NCBI GenBank assembly: GCA_963854835.1
Contig: OY978529.1
Location: forward strand, 47,983,821-48,047,820
Source of the DNA: Megamerina dolium
Taxonomy: Eukaryota; Arthropoda; Insecta; Diptera; Megamerinidae
Length of the DNA stretch: 64,000 nt
Direction of reading: 5' to 3'
In this document: one piece after another, positions 13,666-26,800 of the stretch
Layout of the letters: each line of letters begins with the position of its first letter
Position numbering within the stretch: position 1 is the first letter of the stretch
Position numbers and translations under genes: made by a program
Notes under the pieces: model-generated
The model's input: the letters and a program-made list of their open reading frames with translations, nothing else
Database searches by the model: none
What the model was told of the DNA's origin: nothing

Positions 13666-14159
13666 TTATCTGCAAATTGGGCTTTTCTTATATAAAAATG
13701 AAATTGTATCTGCTTGAAATGTTGTTTTGATAATGTTTAAACGAATGTGTACGATTTTTCTTTTATTCGGCGACTTAAATAACATCAACAGTGGTACAGC
13801 AATATCACGGCCACTTACAATGATAGCACTAAAAGTGCCAGCATCAGTACTAACAGCAACAGCAGCAGCAGCAACAGCAACAACAACAAGAACAACAATA
13901 GTCGCAAGTACATAATGTACTTGTATTTGAATCGTTTTCATGATAGGAGCAACATCCGTTCCACTGACAATGATAGCAACAATTGCAGCAAAATTGTCAT
14001 CATGAATCCTATAGAGCGGCGGACAGCACCAGCACCAGCACCAGTACCAGCTCCAGCCAAAGTAACAGCATAGACAAATAATTATGAATGCTATAAATTT
14101 TGTCGGGGATCCGTGCACAGCTATAGCATGGCTTTTCTGCATAGCAGCAGGATTTTCAT
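13666..14159 (-). CDS. dpr: dpr-family exon 7 (C-terminal, residues 595-758)
   Basis: The acceptor is TTTTACATAG before ATGAAAATCC; it completes Asp595 and reads ENPAAMQKSHAIAVHGS, the juxtamembrane segment. Then comes a hydrophobic, Cys/Trp-rich block (FIAFIIICLCCYFGWSWYW, near 615-633) that could be a membrane anchor or GPI signal. The frame stays open through AAIVAIIVSGTDVAP, a second hydrophobic block (VLATIVVLVVVAVAAAAVAV) and a near repeat (FSAIIVSGRDIAVP) to a TAA at 13,666. A strong donor, GTAAGT, at 13,818-13,813 lies in the frame; using it would end this exon at 13,819 in phase 0 and move the true C-terminus to an unseen exon. The part up to residue 633 is secure; the rest is not. 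Confidence 0.75.
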
Positions 14160-14788
14160 CTATGTAAAATTTTAGACAAAAATATGATAAGATGAAACAC
14201 TAAGAAGATAATGTATAATAGGAAATAGAGATAATTTGGAATATAATCGTGCATATAATTAAATATGAAATAAAAAAACATACCGGAATTGTATTTTCTA
14301 TTTGCAAAAAAAAAAAAAAACAAAACACATTTCCCCCACCCATTATATTCCTAACTAACGCTCTCACCATTAATCACATGAACCATAACGCTGGCACTGC
14401 TTGCTGTTGTCGGCTGACATGTATAGTTTCCTGAATCTGTCTTCTGAGCATTAGCTATACGTAATCTATGCGTAATAGAAACTCATATGTAAGACTTACA
14501 TATACATATATGAGGTAGAAGTACAACTAAAGTGTAAAATATAAATACATGTGTGTGTTTACCTTGTTTTCAATGTATCACCCAATTGTGATTCCATCGC
14601 AATGCGTGCGGAAAAGTCATCTGTTATTTCGTTTGTTAATTCAGGCGTAATTTCACTGACGGAAGCATCACTAACAATGGCTCCAAAAGAACGCTGTACT
14701 TTATCGATATCATCATCATTATTAGCTTGAATGACATTATTGACAATATGAGCACTATGAAGAATATCATCATTGTAGTTCTTACTTA

Positions 14789-14822
<34 letters not shown>

Positions 14823-17800
14823 GATATTATTGTTGATATTATTGTTCTCCTCAGCATCTCTATCGACAGGTGTAATCATATGTTGTCCACGATACCAGTA
14901 TATAGGACCAATATACTTTACGGTGGGTTGCTGGACATAACAATTTAGTATGATGGCACTGCCAACTTTAAAATATACATCCGGTGGACCGCTAATGATG
15001 GCTTTGGTATCCGGTGAGATTTCTATTAAAATGTTGATAGGAAAAAAATCGTTGCTCAGTTTTAAAGAAATTAAAGAAATTAAAATGGATTTCAACAACA
15101 AATACATTTAAAATTTTTTCAATATTTATAACTCTAGTATTTACTTAACCCTTAGTTTTGTATAAGAATCAAGCAAAGATGATTTCATTTGAAGTGAAAG
15201 ATTAAAAAAAAAAATATACATTGAATATTTGGATATTTCATACACATACGAGCGCTGTCCCAGAATTACCCGACCTAACAAAGAAAACAACAAATTTGGG
15301 AACATTTTTCTTTATTTCTCAACATAATCTACTTTTAGCTCTATCCACTTTTTCCAGCGATATTCTATAGCTTCTATACCCTGTTTATAGCATGAACAGT
15401 CTAGCTCATTAAAATAGCCATCTACCGCAGACTCCGCCTCTTCATCTCCATCTGCAAATCTTCTACCACCAAGCGATTTTTTCAAATTTGGAAATAGAAA
15501 ATAATCCGAAGGAAATAAATCTGTCGAATAAGGTGCGTGCTGAAGCAATTCGAGCTTTAACTCATTGATTTTGGCCATCGCAATAGCGGATGTGTCTTTT
15601 TCGCCAAATGCGGCATTTTTTCTTTAATTTCCGCACTTAAACGCTGCAAAAAATAATACTCGCTGATGATTGTTTTTCCTTTTTGCAGATAATCAATAAA
15701 AATTATCCCACCTACATCCCAAAAAATATATGCCATAACCTTGTCTGCAGATGGAACTGACTTCGTCTTCTTTGGACACGATTCTCCCATTTCAGTCCAC
15801 TGTTTTGACTGCTCCTTTGTCTCAGGTGTGAAGTGGTGGTCCCATGTCTCATCCATGGTTACGAATCGACGCAAAAACTTGGTTTTATTACTGTGAAACA
15901 TCGCCAAACACGCTATAGAAGCATCTTCACGACGTTGTTTTTATTTCTATTGTGAGTAAACGCGGCACCCATCTTGCATACCGTGTTTTCATCTCCAAAT
16001 TTTCGGTCAATATATATATGTATAGCACTTTTTGAAATGTCTGTAATTTCACCTAGCTCACGCACCTTCATCCGGCTATAATCAAATACCATTTTGTGGA
16101 TGTTCTTAACCGTTTCTGGCGTGGTCACCTCAATTGGTCGCCAACTACAGTGTTCTCCTTGGCAGCTCGTACGTCCTCGTTCAAACACAGCCACCCAATA
16201 TTTTATGGTCGTAAATGAAGGAGCAGACTCACTCAGAGTAGAATCTAATTCGGCTTTAATATTCGTTTGGACTGAGTTCTTTTAAATGAAAGTATTGTCA
16301 TCGTATTACATAACGATGACCAATTTTTTCCATGTTCACAAATTCACTGAGGTAGTTAACTTTCGATGGCTCAAAAAAAAAAAAAAAACTACTAAACAAC
16401 GTGGCGCCTTGAAACATATGTTTTATAAGGTTGCTAATTTTTTTTTCAAATGACTGCCATCATCCATATGTCAGGTCGGGTAGTTCTGGGACCGTCTTCG
16501 TACGTAATGGAAATATATTTAAAGAAAAAGTAGTAAATAAATAAAAATTACTATAAATAAAAAGAAAACAGCTTCATATTTTGCTACATTAATAAATTTT
16601 AAAAAGGCTTAACAACAAATGTACATCCATAGTATACATAGAATCAGCTGCTATATGTACATAAATATAAGGTCTTTAATGCTACCTTTATATGTAAGTA
16701 TATAAAAAATTGGGTTAAATAATATTGTACGAGTTGGAACTATTTATTACATGTACTTTTATGCAATGAGCTGTTAAAAAATATATGCAAAAAATTACAC
16801 AAGACAATGCGAGAAGTAAATACATAGTATCTTGACGTTAACAAATCACAGAGTAGGTAAGTGTATTTTATAATTAAGTATGAATATTCATAAATGGACA
16901 ATAATATCGAGTGATAATAAAACCTGAGTTAATTCCTTTGTTCAACTGTCCAATGCAATACCAATACAGTACGCCCAAGGCTACACGATAAAAACAATAT
17001 AGTACGATTGTATGCATAAAGTGCAACAAAACGAATCAATGTAGAGGGTAACAACTTGGCTCATTTACTTTGTGTTTATGTATTGTAGTTGCACATTAAT
17101 TGAATCATATTGAATGGCTGATTGCAGAAGTATATATGGCAGATTGATAAGTCTGTGGTAAATTGCAAGAGATGTCGCTGAGGGAAACATTTATTAATTA
17201 GTTTAGTTTTAACAGTCATTGAGAGCATACAAGGTTTTTGATTAAAATGAAAATAAATGAAAAAATGTACAGGAAATTGTTAAGCAATAAAATTCATGAT
17301 ATTATTTTAAAAGACCTACGATTGAAGGTTAGCGAGATAGTTGACATGTTAACGTAACGTAACGTAACGTAAAGTCAACTTGGACAAAGTGTATCAAACT
17401 AAAAGCAGACGACGCTGAAAACCATAACAATTGCTATTGAATCAAGTAAGTTGCAAGTGTTTTTTCATTTATCACGAACTAATCAGTCTGCCCTCGTATG
17501 CACGAATACAAAATAAACCCAACGAAACGGAAATGCTTACACTGTGACCTTTTAACATGTACGGACATACTCGTACATCTACGCTTGCTTTTATAATGCT
17601 AGGAGTATCTTACTTCAGTGTCATAGGAAAAATTAAGAAGCGACAAAATGCAATTAACAATTTAAATGACAATTAAAGATTTGTATTGATTGTCGCAATT
17701 CAAATTTAACATTGAATAGCATTTTATGAGAGCAAATTATTTTATGTTGGTTTCTGCAAGTTGACTTTTTTCAATTTCATTGTTTCAAGTTTTCAAAAAA

Positions 17801-20800
17801 TTGTGAGGCAACTAGAAATTTGTTGGTATTCCTTGCACTAGGTGCATTGAAATTTCTTGTTATTTCCCGTTATTTCCAAAATTGAAACAAACAACAAATT
17901 TTGGGGGAAAATGTTAATTTAAAAATACAACTCTTTTTGTTTAAGGTTAGAGCGGTGTTTGCTCTTTTGGCATTCAAGCTCATTAATTTTTTGGAGTGGT
18001 TGAAGCCGCCAATGTCATTCCAATATTCTCTAATTTGAGGTGAATGTGTAGCTATTAAGAGCTTTGAGGACTGACTGACTTACTGTATGGGAGTATTTTA
18101 ATTTTGACTCTTTGAAGTCATTTTTTGGATAAGATTTCCACCATTTCCATTATAGCATAAAGCTCCGTATGAAAAATTGTGGTAGCCACACTTAGTGTTA
18201 TTGATTTGTGTATACCATTTTTGCGAATCATCGTGTAACCATGTTGGGCTAGCGTTCCACTTCTCCCTTGATGGGAAAATGACATTGTATCTTTTGGTGA
18301 AATTGAGTACTTGGTCTATGTGGTCACTTATCTGTGTCATATGTGTAACATTTCGGACCTTGTTTAAGATCTCTAGGGGCCCAGTCCATTAAAAGGACAC
18401 AATAGGGTTACTAAATTGATTCTGATTTCTTAAAGTTCTAAAATTCCACAAGGGTAAATTTCTTGTATAGTACAGCTTTTTGTTATTTATCTTAAAATTG
18501 ACTTTTATAAAATTTTAATATGGATTGTGAGTAAGCACTTCATTAGTTTCGCGGTTTGATCTTTTAAGATTATTGACCCTTCAGGATTACGCCTTCGAGT
18601 TCAGCGACTTACAGCAATTTAACATATGGAATTACTTAATTTTGTTCATCCATTTTTCTTATTTGTATCCAATCTTTATGTGGGGGGCCGAACAATCCAC
18701 TGTGAGGCATCACATTTGATTATTGAAAATTATGAAAATTTGTTTTCAAACAATTATCATGAATACAGTTCATTACAAACAGCTTCAATTTAGCGTTTCG
18801 AATATCATTTTAATATTCCAATATTTATATGAAAATAATTGCAAATACTACATTTCTAGCGTTATATGCAAATATTTTATATTTTCAATACTTACCAATT
18901 ATATTGAGCTGGAATGCCATTGAAATTTTTGGTTCTGTATTCACTTGACATTCATAAGTACCGCTATCACGTGGTTGTGGAGATTTTATATGCAGAAACC
19001 ATTCACGTGAATCCTTTGATTCCGTTACCTGCGCAACGAAAAAGAGTTATTCATTAAATTTTCCAGAGCTTATGGATTTTTTTCTTTCTTTTTGTTTAAC
19101 TTGCTTGATTTTATTATTATGTAAATTGTATCGATCAATAAAATGGAATGTAATTATCCAATTAAATGTTACAAAACCAAAAAAAATGGAATTGAAATAA
19201 AAATTACTAAAGTGCAATTGACTTATATCCGACACCGTACGTAATACTCGTACACTGGCTGGCATAAATAGTTTATAGTAAAAATATATTTACACTCGTA
19301 CGAATTATAAAATTTAATTTTAATACCTTTTCACCATCTATTTTGAGGCAATAAAATCACGCACACATACACAAACACTCACACACACACATACACGCTC
19401 ACTCTGCGCCAGCAGAGTAGAACGTATCAATAATGAAAAATCCATGAACTCACCTGAAATCGCTTGTCGTTAGTGTAAGTGGCTGTGCCAACTGTCAAAA
19501 TATGCAGATCACGTTTACGTATCCATGATATCTACACGATGGAGGATATTATATAATAACGTAACGTTAATGGTAATGGTAACGATTATGGTTATAAACA
19601 AATATCAAATCATATCAATGCTCATGAATAGTTATATATCTTCATGTGAAGAAATAAGACCACAACTATTGTATATAGATGTGTAGTAGGTATCTCACTT
19701 ACCGACTTATCGTTTAGCATATCGACACGACACTTAATTACAACTTCCGTCTGACCATTACGTCCTGTTATATTACGTGGTACACCAAAATCAAATATCG
19801 GATTTTTATCTGTAAACACTTCAACGGTTTCAACTTCTGTCACATCATAGGCATCATTCATATCCGCTATATCCGTTTCCATGCGTTCAGCTGCTAATAG
19901 TTCATCAATGATTGAGAAACTTTTGAATGTATAATTTGATGGTATGGTGGTTGTGGCCACCATTGTCGTTGTTGTTGTTGTTGTTGTTTCCAACAATTTG
20001 AATAGATTAGTAAGCAGGTAGTTATTATTGTTCTCCACATCGCTCTGATGATTATTACCGTCGTAAGCAATTTGTTCCACAATGGATGACCGAAGTGCGG
20101 CACAAGTTTTTACTATAGAAAAACAAAAGAAAAATGTTTAATATTGAATATATTTACATGGATATTTATAAGTTCAATTGGCAAATGATTGTTAACACCG
20201 AGGGAAAAAAATTATTATTATTATTATAATTTGCTGTTACGCTGTATCGTGGGCGCATAGTGCTACAGTAAAAGATTTCCATTGATTACGATTTTTTGCT
20301 GTTGATTTTATCTGGTTCCAAGATAGTGTAGAGTCATGTGATTGAAATTCTTAATAGAACAAGCCGGCTTTAGACAAAATAGATCGTGTATAGACCACAT
20401 AGCCACTCTACGTATCATAGCTAAGAAGGTAAACGAACTACAGGAACCTTTGCATATGATATTTGTTGACTTTGAAAAAGCATTCGACCTACTGCGTCAT
20501 GAGAATATCTGGGATGCTTTAAGCCGAAAGGGGATATCAGATAAGCTATGCAGACTTATTCGAACACAATATATGGGATTCCAATGTAGAGTCCTGCATG
20601 ATGGAGTACTATCAAATCCAATAAATCCCACTGTAGGAGTTCGGCAAGGATGCATTCTATAGCCCTTACTATTTTTTATCGTCATTGACGATGTTCCAAA
20701 TTCAGCGGTTGGCGTGAAACCTGGTAAAGGTATTTTGTGGCAGCCTATTCATATGCATCATCTTGAAGACTATTCTACTCGTTCTATTTTCCAGCCGGAA

Positions 20801-23800
20801 GAACCATATGCAAAATTGATGCTCTGGCAACACAGGCAGCAAATGTCGGCCTCAAGATTAACGTTGGCAAGACAAGAACTTTAAACATCAACACCCCACC
20901 AACATCATTTAAAGTTTATAATGAGGATATTGAAGAAGTCTCCCATATCTGGGCAATCTAATTTCGCATGATGGAGGAGCCAAATGTGATGTTGACTCGA
21001 AAACACGAAAGGTAAGGGGCTCTTTTGCGAATCTCAAAAATATCTGGTATTCAAAACAATTAAGCAAAGCCAAAAAATACGACTCTTCAACTCCAACGTG
21101 AAGACAATCCTGCTATACGGCTCCGAAACATGGCTGGTGTCCAGAGAAACAACTAATAAGCTGCAGATATTTGTAAACAGATGCCTGAGAATTTGGTGGC
21201 CTAATAACTGGATATCCAATGACAAGTTGATAAGACGAGGAATGCAGAAACCAATCCACCTTGAGATAAGAGAGAGGAAATGGAGATGGATAGGCCATAC
21301 ACCCCGGAAGCCGGAATACGACGAGGTCGACCAGAGGGAAAAAAAAACACTTTTATAATCGTATGGTTATAGTCACACACAATAATTCTCAATCTAAATT
21401 CATTCCCAACTTTTCTAAGGGTTTTGCAAATTCTTCGAGATCAACTTGAGAATCAAGCGTTTCTCAGATGTCTGATTTTCGAATTTGATGTGAATGAAAT
21501 GAATGTAAATGTGATGTGTGTGTCCAAAATTTAACACGAACAACAGTAATGGAAGAGAAGCTCGGCCAACGAGCCCTTCGGGATTTTAAGTGCCACATAT
21601 TTATGTATTTTTACCATTCGAAAGAAACATTTTTTCGATTTAAAGGTCGTGCCTTAGGCGGGGATTGAATCCACAGTCTACCGATCAGAAGTCCAACCAC
21701 TAAGCTGCGGCACCCTGAGCCATTATTATGTAAAATAATTTCCTTGGGCTTTCGGCAGCCTCAGTTTTACTTATCTATATGATATGTCAGGTGAAATTGG
21801 AACTTCTAGCTTTTAAATGTACATCATCATTACATATATATTATGTCGGCCGTACTTTAAAACCTATTGATAATATGCCCAATCTATAAATTGATATGTG
21901 CAATTCTATACTCGACAACAATTTCAGCAGCAAAATGATCTAATAAATTTACTTTGTAAATTTGTACGCAATTTCAAATGCGAAATGAAATCATCTTTTG
22001 AAACATACATATATTCGTATGTACTCTATAAATATGTATATAGAAATTTGTATGTTTATTAAGGTGACCTTTTCCTGGCGACTACTGGGGTATTTATCGT
22101 TTTCAAGTGCTTGTTGCGATTCCAGGAAGCAAAAGTAGCAAATTTTTATAAAAATATAAATTTTGTAGGGTGGGAAGAGGTGGTAAAAGGGGATCAGTAT
22201 GTTCTGAAAAAATATTCAGTAGAGAAAATTATTTATTAGACGTGATTTTAAGGTCAAATAATATGAAATATGATGGGAAATCATTTTTTTCCAAGTTTAG
22301 GAATTGTGAGTGAATTCTATCAATCGGGACGGAAATTTATATTTTATATTTTTATACCCTGCATAATGCAATATGCATGGTATATTCATTTCGGTCAGAT
22401 GTTTGTGTCCACTTGAAGGAATCTCCGGAGATATAGACATGGATATATATTCGTGATCAGCGTCGATTAAATTTTCGATTTAACGATGTCCGTCCGTCCG
22501 TCCGTCCGTCCGTCCGTCCGTCCGTCCGTCCGTCCGTCCGTCCGTCCGTCCGTCCGTCCGTCTGTCTGTCACCTGGCTGGTTCGCACGATAACTTGAGTA
22601 AATATTGAGCTATTTCGATGAAATTTGGCATAAGTAATCTATGATCCAAGGGTACGGAGGGGATTGATATTGGGTATGATCGGTCAATAACCACGCCCAC
22701 ACCATGCATTCAAAGCGACTAACCTCGAAATTTTCAAAATCTTTAACTTGATATAACTCACATAATATACCACTTGGGACAACAATATTTTGCACATAGA
22801 GTTATATTATACTACTATATAACCTCGCCAAAAGTGGGTGAGCCACGCCTACTTTCTAGCGTAGCTCCCATACAAAGTGTCTGTACTTCTTTTAAATTGA
22901 AACTGCTGTAACTTCTACAATCTTCTGTCTAGAATAACCATAATTGACACTTAGATTAACACGGCAGTCGGAAATAATATGACAGAAAATCAATGTGCCA
23001 CGCCCACTCCTTTTTGGTTCTCCCATACAAAGTTGCGGAAATTAAAAAAAATGTTACCGGTTATAACTTGCAAACTATTCAGCGTAGAATAACGAGATTT
23101 AAGGTGTGGATTAGTATTATACGAGCAACTAGGCTCACAAAAAATGGGCGCACCACGCCCAGTGTTTATCGTAGCCCCCATACAAATTTTAAATTGAAAC
23201 AGCTGTAACTTCGGCAATCTTCTGTCTAGAATAACCATAATTGACACTTAAATTAATATCGTAGTCGGCAAAAATCTGGCAGAAAATCAGTGTGCCACGC
23301 CCACTCCTTCATGGGTCTCCCATACAAAGTCGAGTGAATTAAACTAAAATTTTAAGCTCCATAGCTTACAAACCATTTAGCCTAGGACAACGAGACTTAG
23401 GGTATGGATTAGTATTGTACGAGCAACTAGGCTCACAGAAAATGGGCGCACCACGCCCAGTGTTTATCGTAGCCCCCATACAAATTTTAAATTGAAACAG
23501 CTGTAACTTAGGCAATCTTATGTCTACAATAACCATAATTGACACTTAAATTAATATCGTAGTCGGAAATAATCTGGCGAAAAATCTGCGTACCACGCCC
23601 ACTTCTTATTGGGGCTCTAATACAAAGTTGAGGAAATTAAACAAACCACCATAACTTAGAAACTATTCAACGTAGGACACCAAATTTAAGGTGTGGATTA
23701 ACATTGAAAAATTAATTGGATTTACTAGAAAGTGGTAAGCCACGCCCACTTTTTATATAGCTCCCATACTAAGCCTCGGAATTATCTTAAAATCCTTTTA

Positions 23801-26800
23801 CTTCGTCAAAGTCAACCATATTTCGGGTGTAAATTATTAGTATATGCAAAAATTGTTTCTCGAAAAGTGGAAATAAAAGAAAAGTTGGATATTCGAGTAA
23901 ACTTTTTATATACAAATCTACATATGCAGGGTATAGTTTGGTCGGCCCCAGCCGACTGTAAGGAGATTTTTTTATATTGAATTGAATATTTTTAGTCTAT
24001 GAGAATTTGAGTTGACGTATTGCTCACATATTGCATCATTAATATGAAATGGTTTAGAACTTGTGAATGAATTCTAAAATTTTATCAATCGGGACGAAAC
24101 TTTCTATTTTTTAGGTTTTTATACCCTGCATAATGCAATATGCATGGTATATTCATTTCGGTCAGATGTTTGTGTCCACTTGAAGGAATCTCCGGAGATA
24201 TAGACATGGATATATATTCGTGATCAGCGTCGATTAAATTTTCGATTTAACGATGTCCGTCCGTCCGTCCGTTCGTCCGTCTGTCTGTCACCTGGCTGGT
24301 TCGCACGATAACTTGAGTAAATATTGAGCTATTTCGATGAAATTTGGCATAAGTAATCTATGATCCAAGGGTACAGAGGGGATTGATATTGGGCATGATC
24401 GGTTAATAACCACGCCCACACCAAGCATTCAAAGCGACTAACCTCGAAATTTTCAAAATCTTTAACTTGCTATAACTCTCATAATATACGACTTGGGACA
24501 ACAATATTTGGCACATAGACTTATACTATACTACTATATAACCTCGCCAAAAGTGGTTGAGCCACGCCTACTTTTTAGCGTAGCTCTCATACAAAGTGTC
24601 TGTACTTCTTTTAAATTGAAACAGCTGTAACTTCTACAATCTTCTGTCCAGAATAACCATAATTGACACTGAGATTAACATGGTAGTCGGAAATAATATA
24701 GCAGAAAATCAGTGTGCCACGCCCACTGCTTTTTGGGTCTCCCATACAAAGTTGCGGAAATTAAAAAAAATGTTACCGGTTATAAATTGCAAACTATTCA
24801 GCGTAGAATAACGAGATTTAAGGTGTGGATTAGTATTGTACGAGCAACTAGGTTCGCAGAAAGTGGGCGCACCACGCCCACTGTTTATCGTAGCCCCCAT
24901 ACAAATTTTAAATTGAAACAGATATATCTTCGGCAATCTTCTGTCTAGAATAACCATAATTGACACTTAAATTAATATCGTAGTCGGAAATAATCTGGCA
25001 GAAAATCAGTGTGCCACGGCCCCTCCTTCATGGGTCTCCCATACAAAGTCGAGGGAATTAAACTAAAACTTTTAAGCTCCATAACTTACAAACCAAATTT
25101 AAGGTGTGGATTGATATTGAAAAATTAATTAGATATACCAGAAAGAGATACGTCACGCCCACTTTTTATATAGCTTCCGTACAAAGTCTCGGATTTATCT
25201 TAAACATTAAAACACCCATAACTTACTAATTAATACGCCTATGACAATCCATTGCAACCTATGTAGTTTAGTATTATAGGCAGAAATTGATCCTCCAAAA
25301 TTGGTGAGGTACGCCTGCTTCTTAATGTAGGTCCTATACAGAGCAGTGGAAGAAAAGGATGGATATACGAGCAAACTTTTTATATATATCTCTACATATG
25401 CAGGGTATAATTTGGTCGGCCCCAGCCGACTGTAAGGAGATTTTTTTTTATTAAATTGAATATTTTTAGCCTATGAGAATTAGAGTTGGCGTTCAAAAAT
25501 TTTCTCACATATTATACATTTGATGGCCGGCCACCTTAATATATGAATATCTACATATACATAAAGCCTGATTCATATCACTCATACGCCACGAACTCGT
25601 TAGTGTCTCACGAGTCGTCGTCAGCACTTTATGCGTCAATCACAATTTGCATACAAATAACTGCCTACAATTATGGCACCAAACAAATAAGAAGGCAAAT
25701 AAGCACAAGAAGAAGAAGATGAAGCATAAAGAACATGAAAGCAAAAAAAAAGACGTTAAATTGTTGATTGTGTTAACTTTTTCTTAGTGTCTGCATTATT
25801 TTTTTTTTTTTTGGTAGCCATTCCCACTTTTTATTTGAATATATACTATATACAAACGAAAAAAAAGTCAGCAGCAAGCAAAAAAATAAAAATAATAATA
25901 ATAATAAAAACAGATTTAATTTGAATATTTAAATAAATTTTCTTCTTACATATAAAAATTCAAATATTATAGAGTTATGTACATTTTAAAATTACATGTA
26001 ACCATGTATCTATTGTTTAAATATAAATATGTGCGATTTGTTTTAAAAAACACTATGCATTTAAAATATAAAAACGAGTACTTCAAGTATGTTGTATGTA
26101 CAATATATCATATACATATTTCATTTATGATTTTTTAATCTGAATTATAGAAAAATATTGTCCTTGATATCCTTAATATTTAGGAGAGATGCTGAAGTAA
26201 TAAATATGATTATGATATTTTAGGGTTGTATTACGTGCAACTGTGAGAGGAAGCATTTTTTTTATATTGACCCAGTTTTACACAATTAACTTATTTATCA
26301 GAGGGTAAAAAAAGTATAGGTAACATTTGCATAGAAATTTTATAATTTACATAATATAATACAGTAATATATATTTATAAATTGTCAAGTAGGTACTGTA
26401 TACTCACATATGAGTATACTCGAAAATTCTTAAAGTCTTAAATCACATATTCGCAACACAAAAGTAATTTCTATAGTATCCATTTATTATTATTATTATT
26501 ATTCTATAATATTATATCCTAAATTATTTGAATATTTATGTATTACAATTTTAGTAATTTATTAGAAACATTTTTACTTACATTAGTTCAAGCATTCTAA
26601 TATATGAAATTGTAGTTATTGCGAACATATGAAATATAAATGAGGGGCACATTTACAAAATTCGATAAAACTTCTATTTCGCAAATATTGTATGCTGGTA
26701 AATTCAGATTGATTTTTAGTTAACATGATGTTATTTAGCGCTGATTTAGCCTCGCAGCCGTATGCCATATTATTAGACAGTTATGCTTTGCATTAAATCA

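Larger units (their letters stand above)
22059..25539. repeat. Composite array of two mini-me-like elements bounded by TTAAGGTG inverted repeats
   Basis: Two related blocks of about 1.6 and 1.3 kb sit head to tail, and their flanks (GAATTCTATCAATCGGGACG-like before, GAATATTTTTAG.CTATGAGAA after) are also duplicated, so the repeat unit is larger than the core element. The whole array starts at TTAAGGTGACC (22,059-22,069) and ends at GGCCACCTTAA (25,529-25,539), an inverted pair. Core blocks combine a TATACCCTGCATA end with a GTCC microsatellite, which is the description of dipteran mini-me elements. No protein is encoded; the open frames seen here come from the repeats. Confidence 0.75.

Noticed and set aside
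21657..21722. tRNA gene on the minus strand
   Set aside because: Degenerate A box and a SINE body directly downstream indicate a tRNA-derived SINE.
22990..24966. Paired, similar open frames of 71-85 residues on both strands
   Set aside because: They recur because the mini-me-like modules are duplicated; no codon bias or motif supports coding.
22353..25409. Regularly spaced repeats as a possible CRISPR array
   Set aside because: Repeat units are about 150 bp and diverged, with no short identical repeats and spacers, and the host is a fly.
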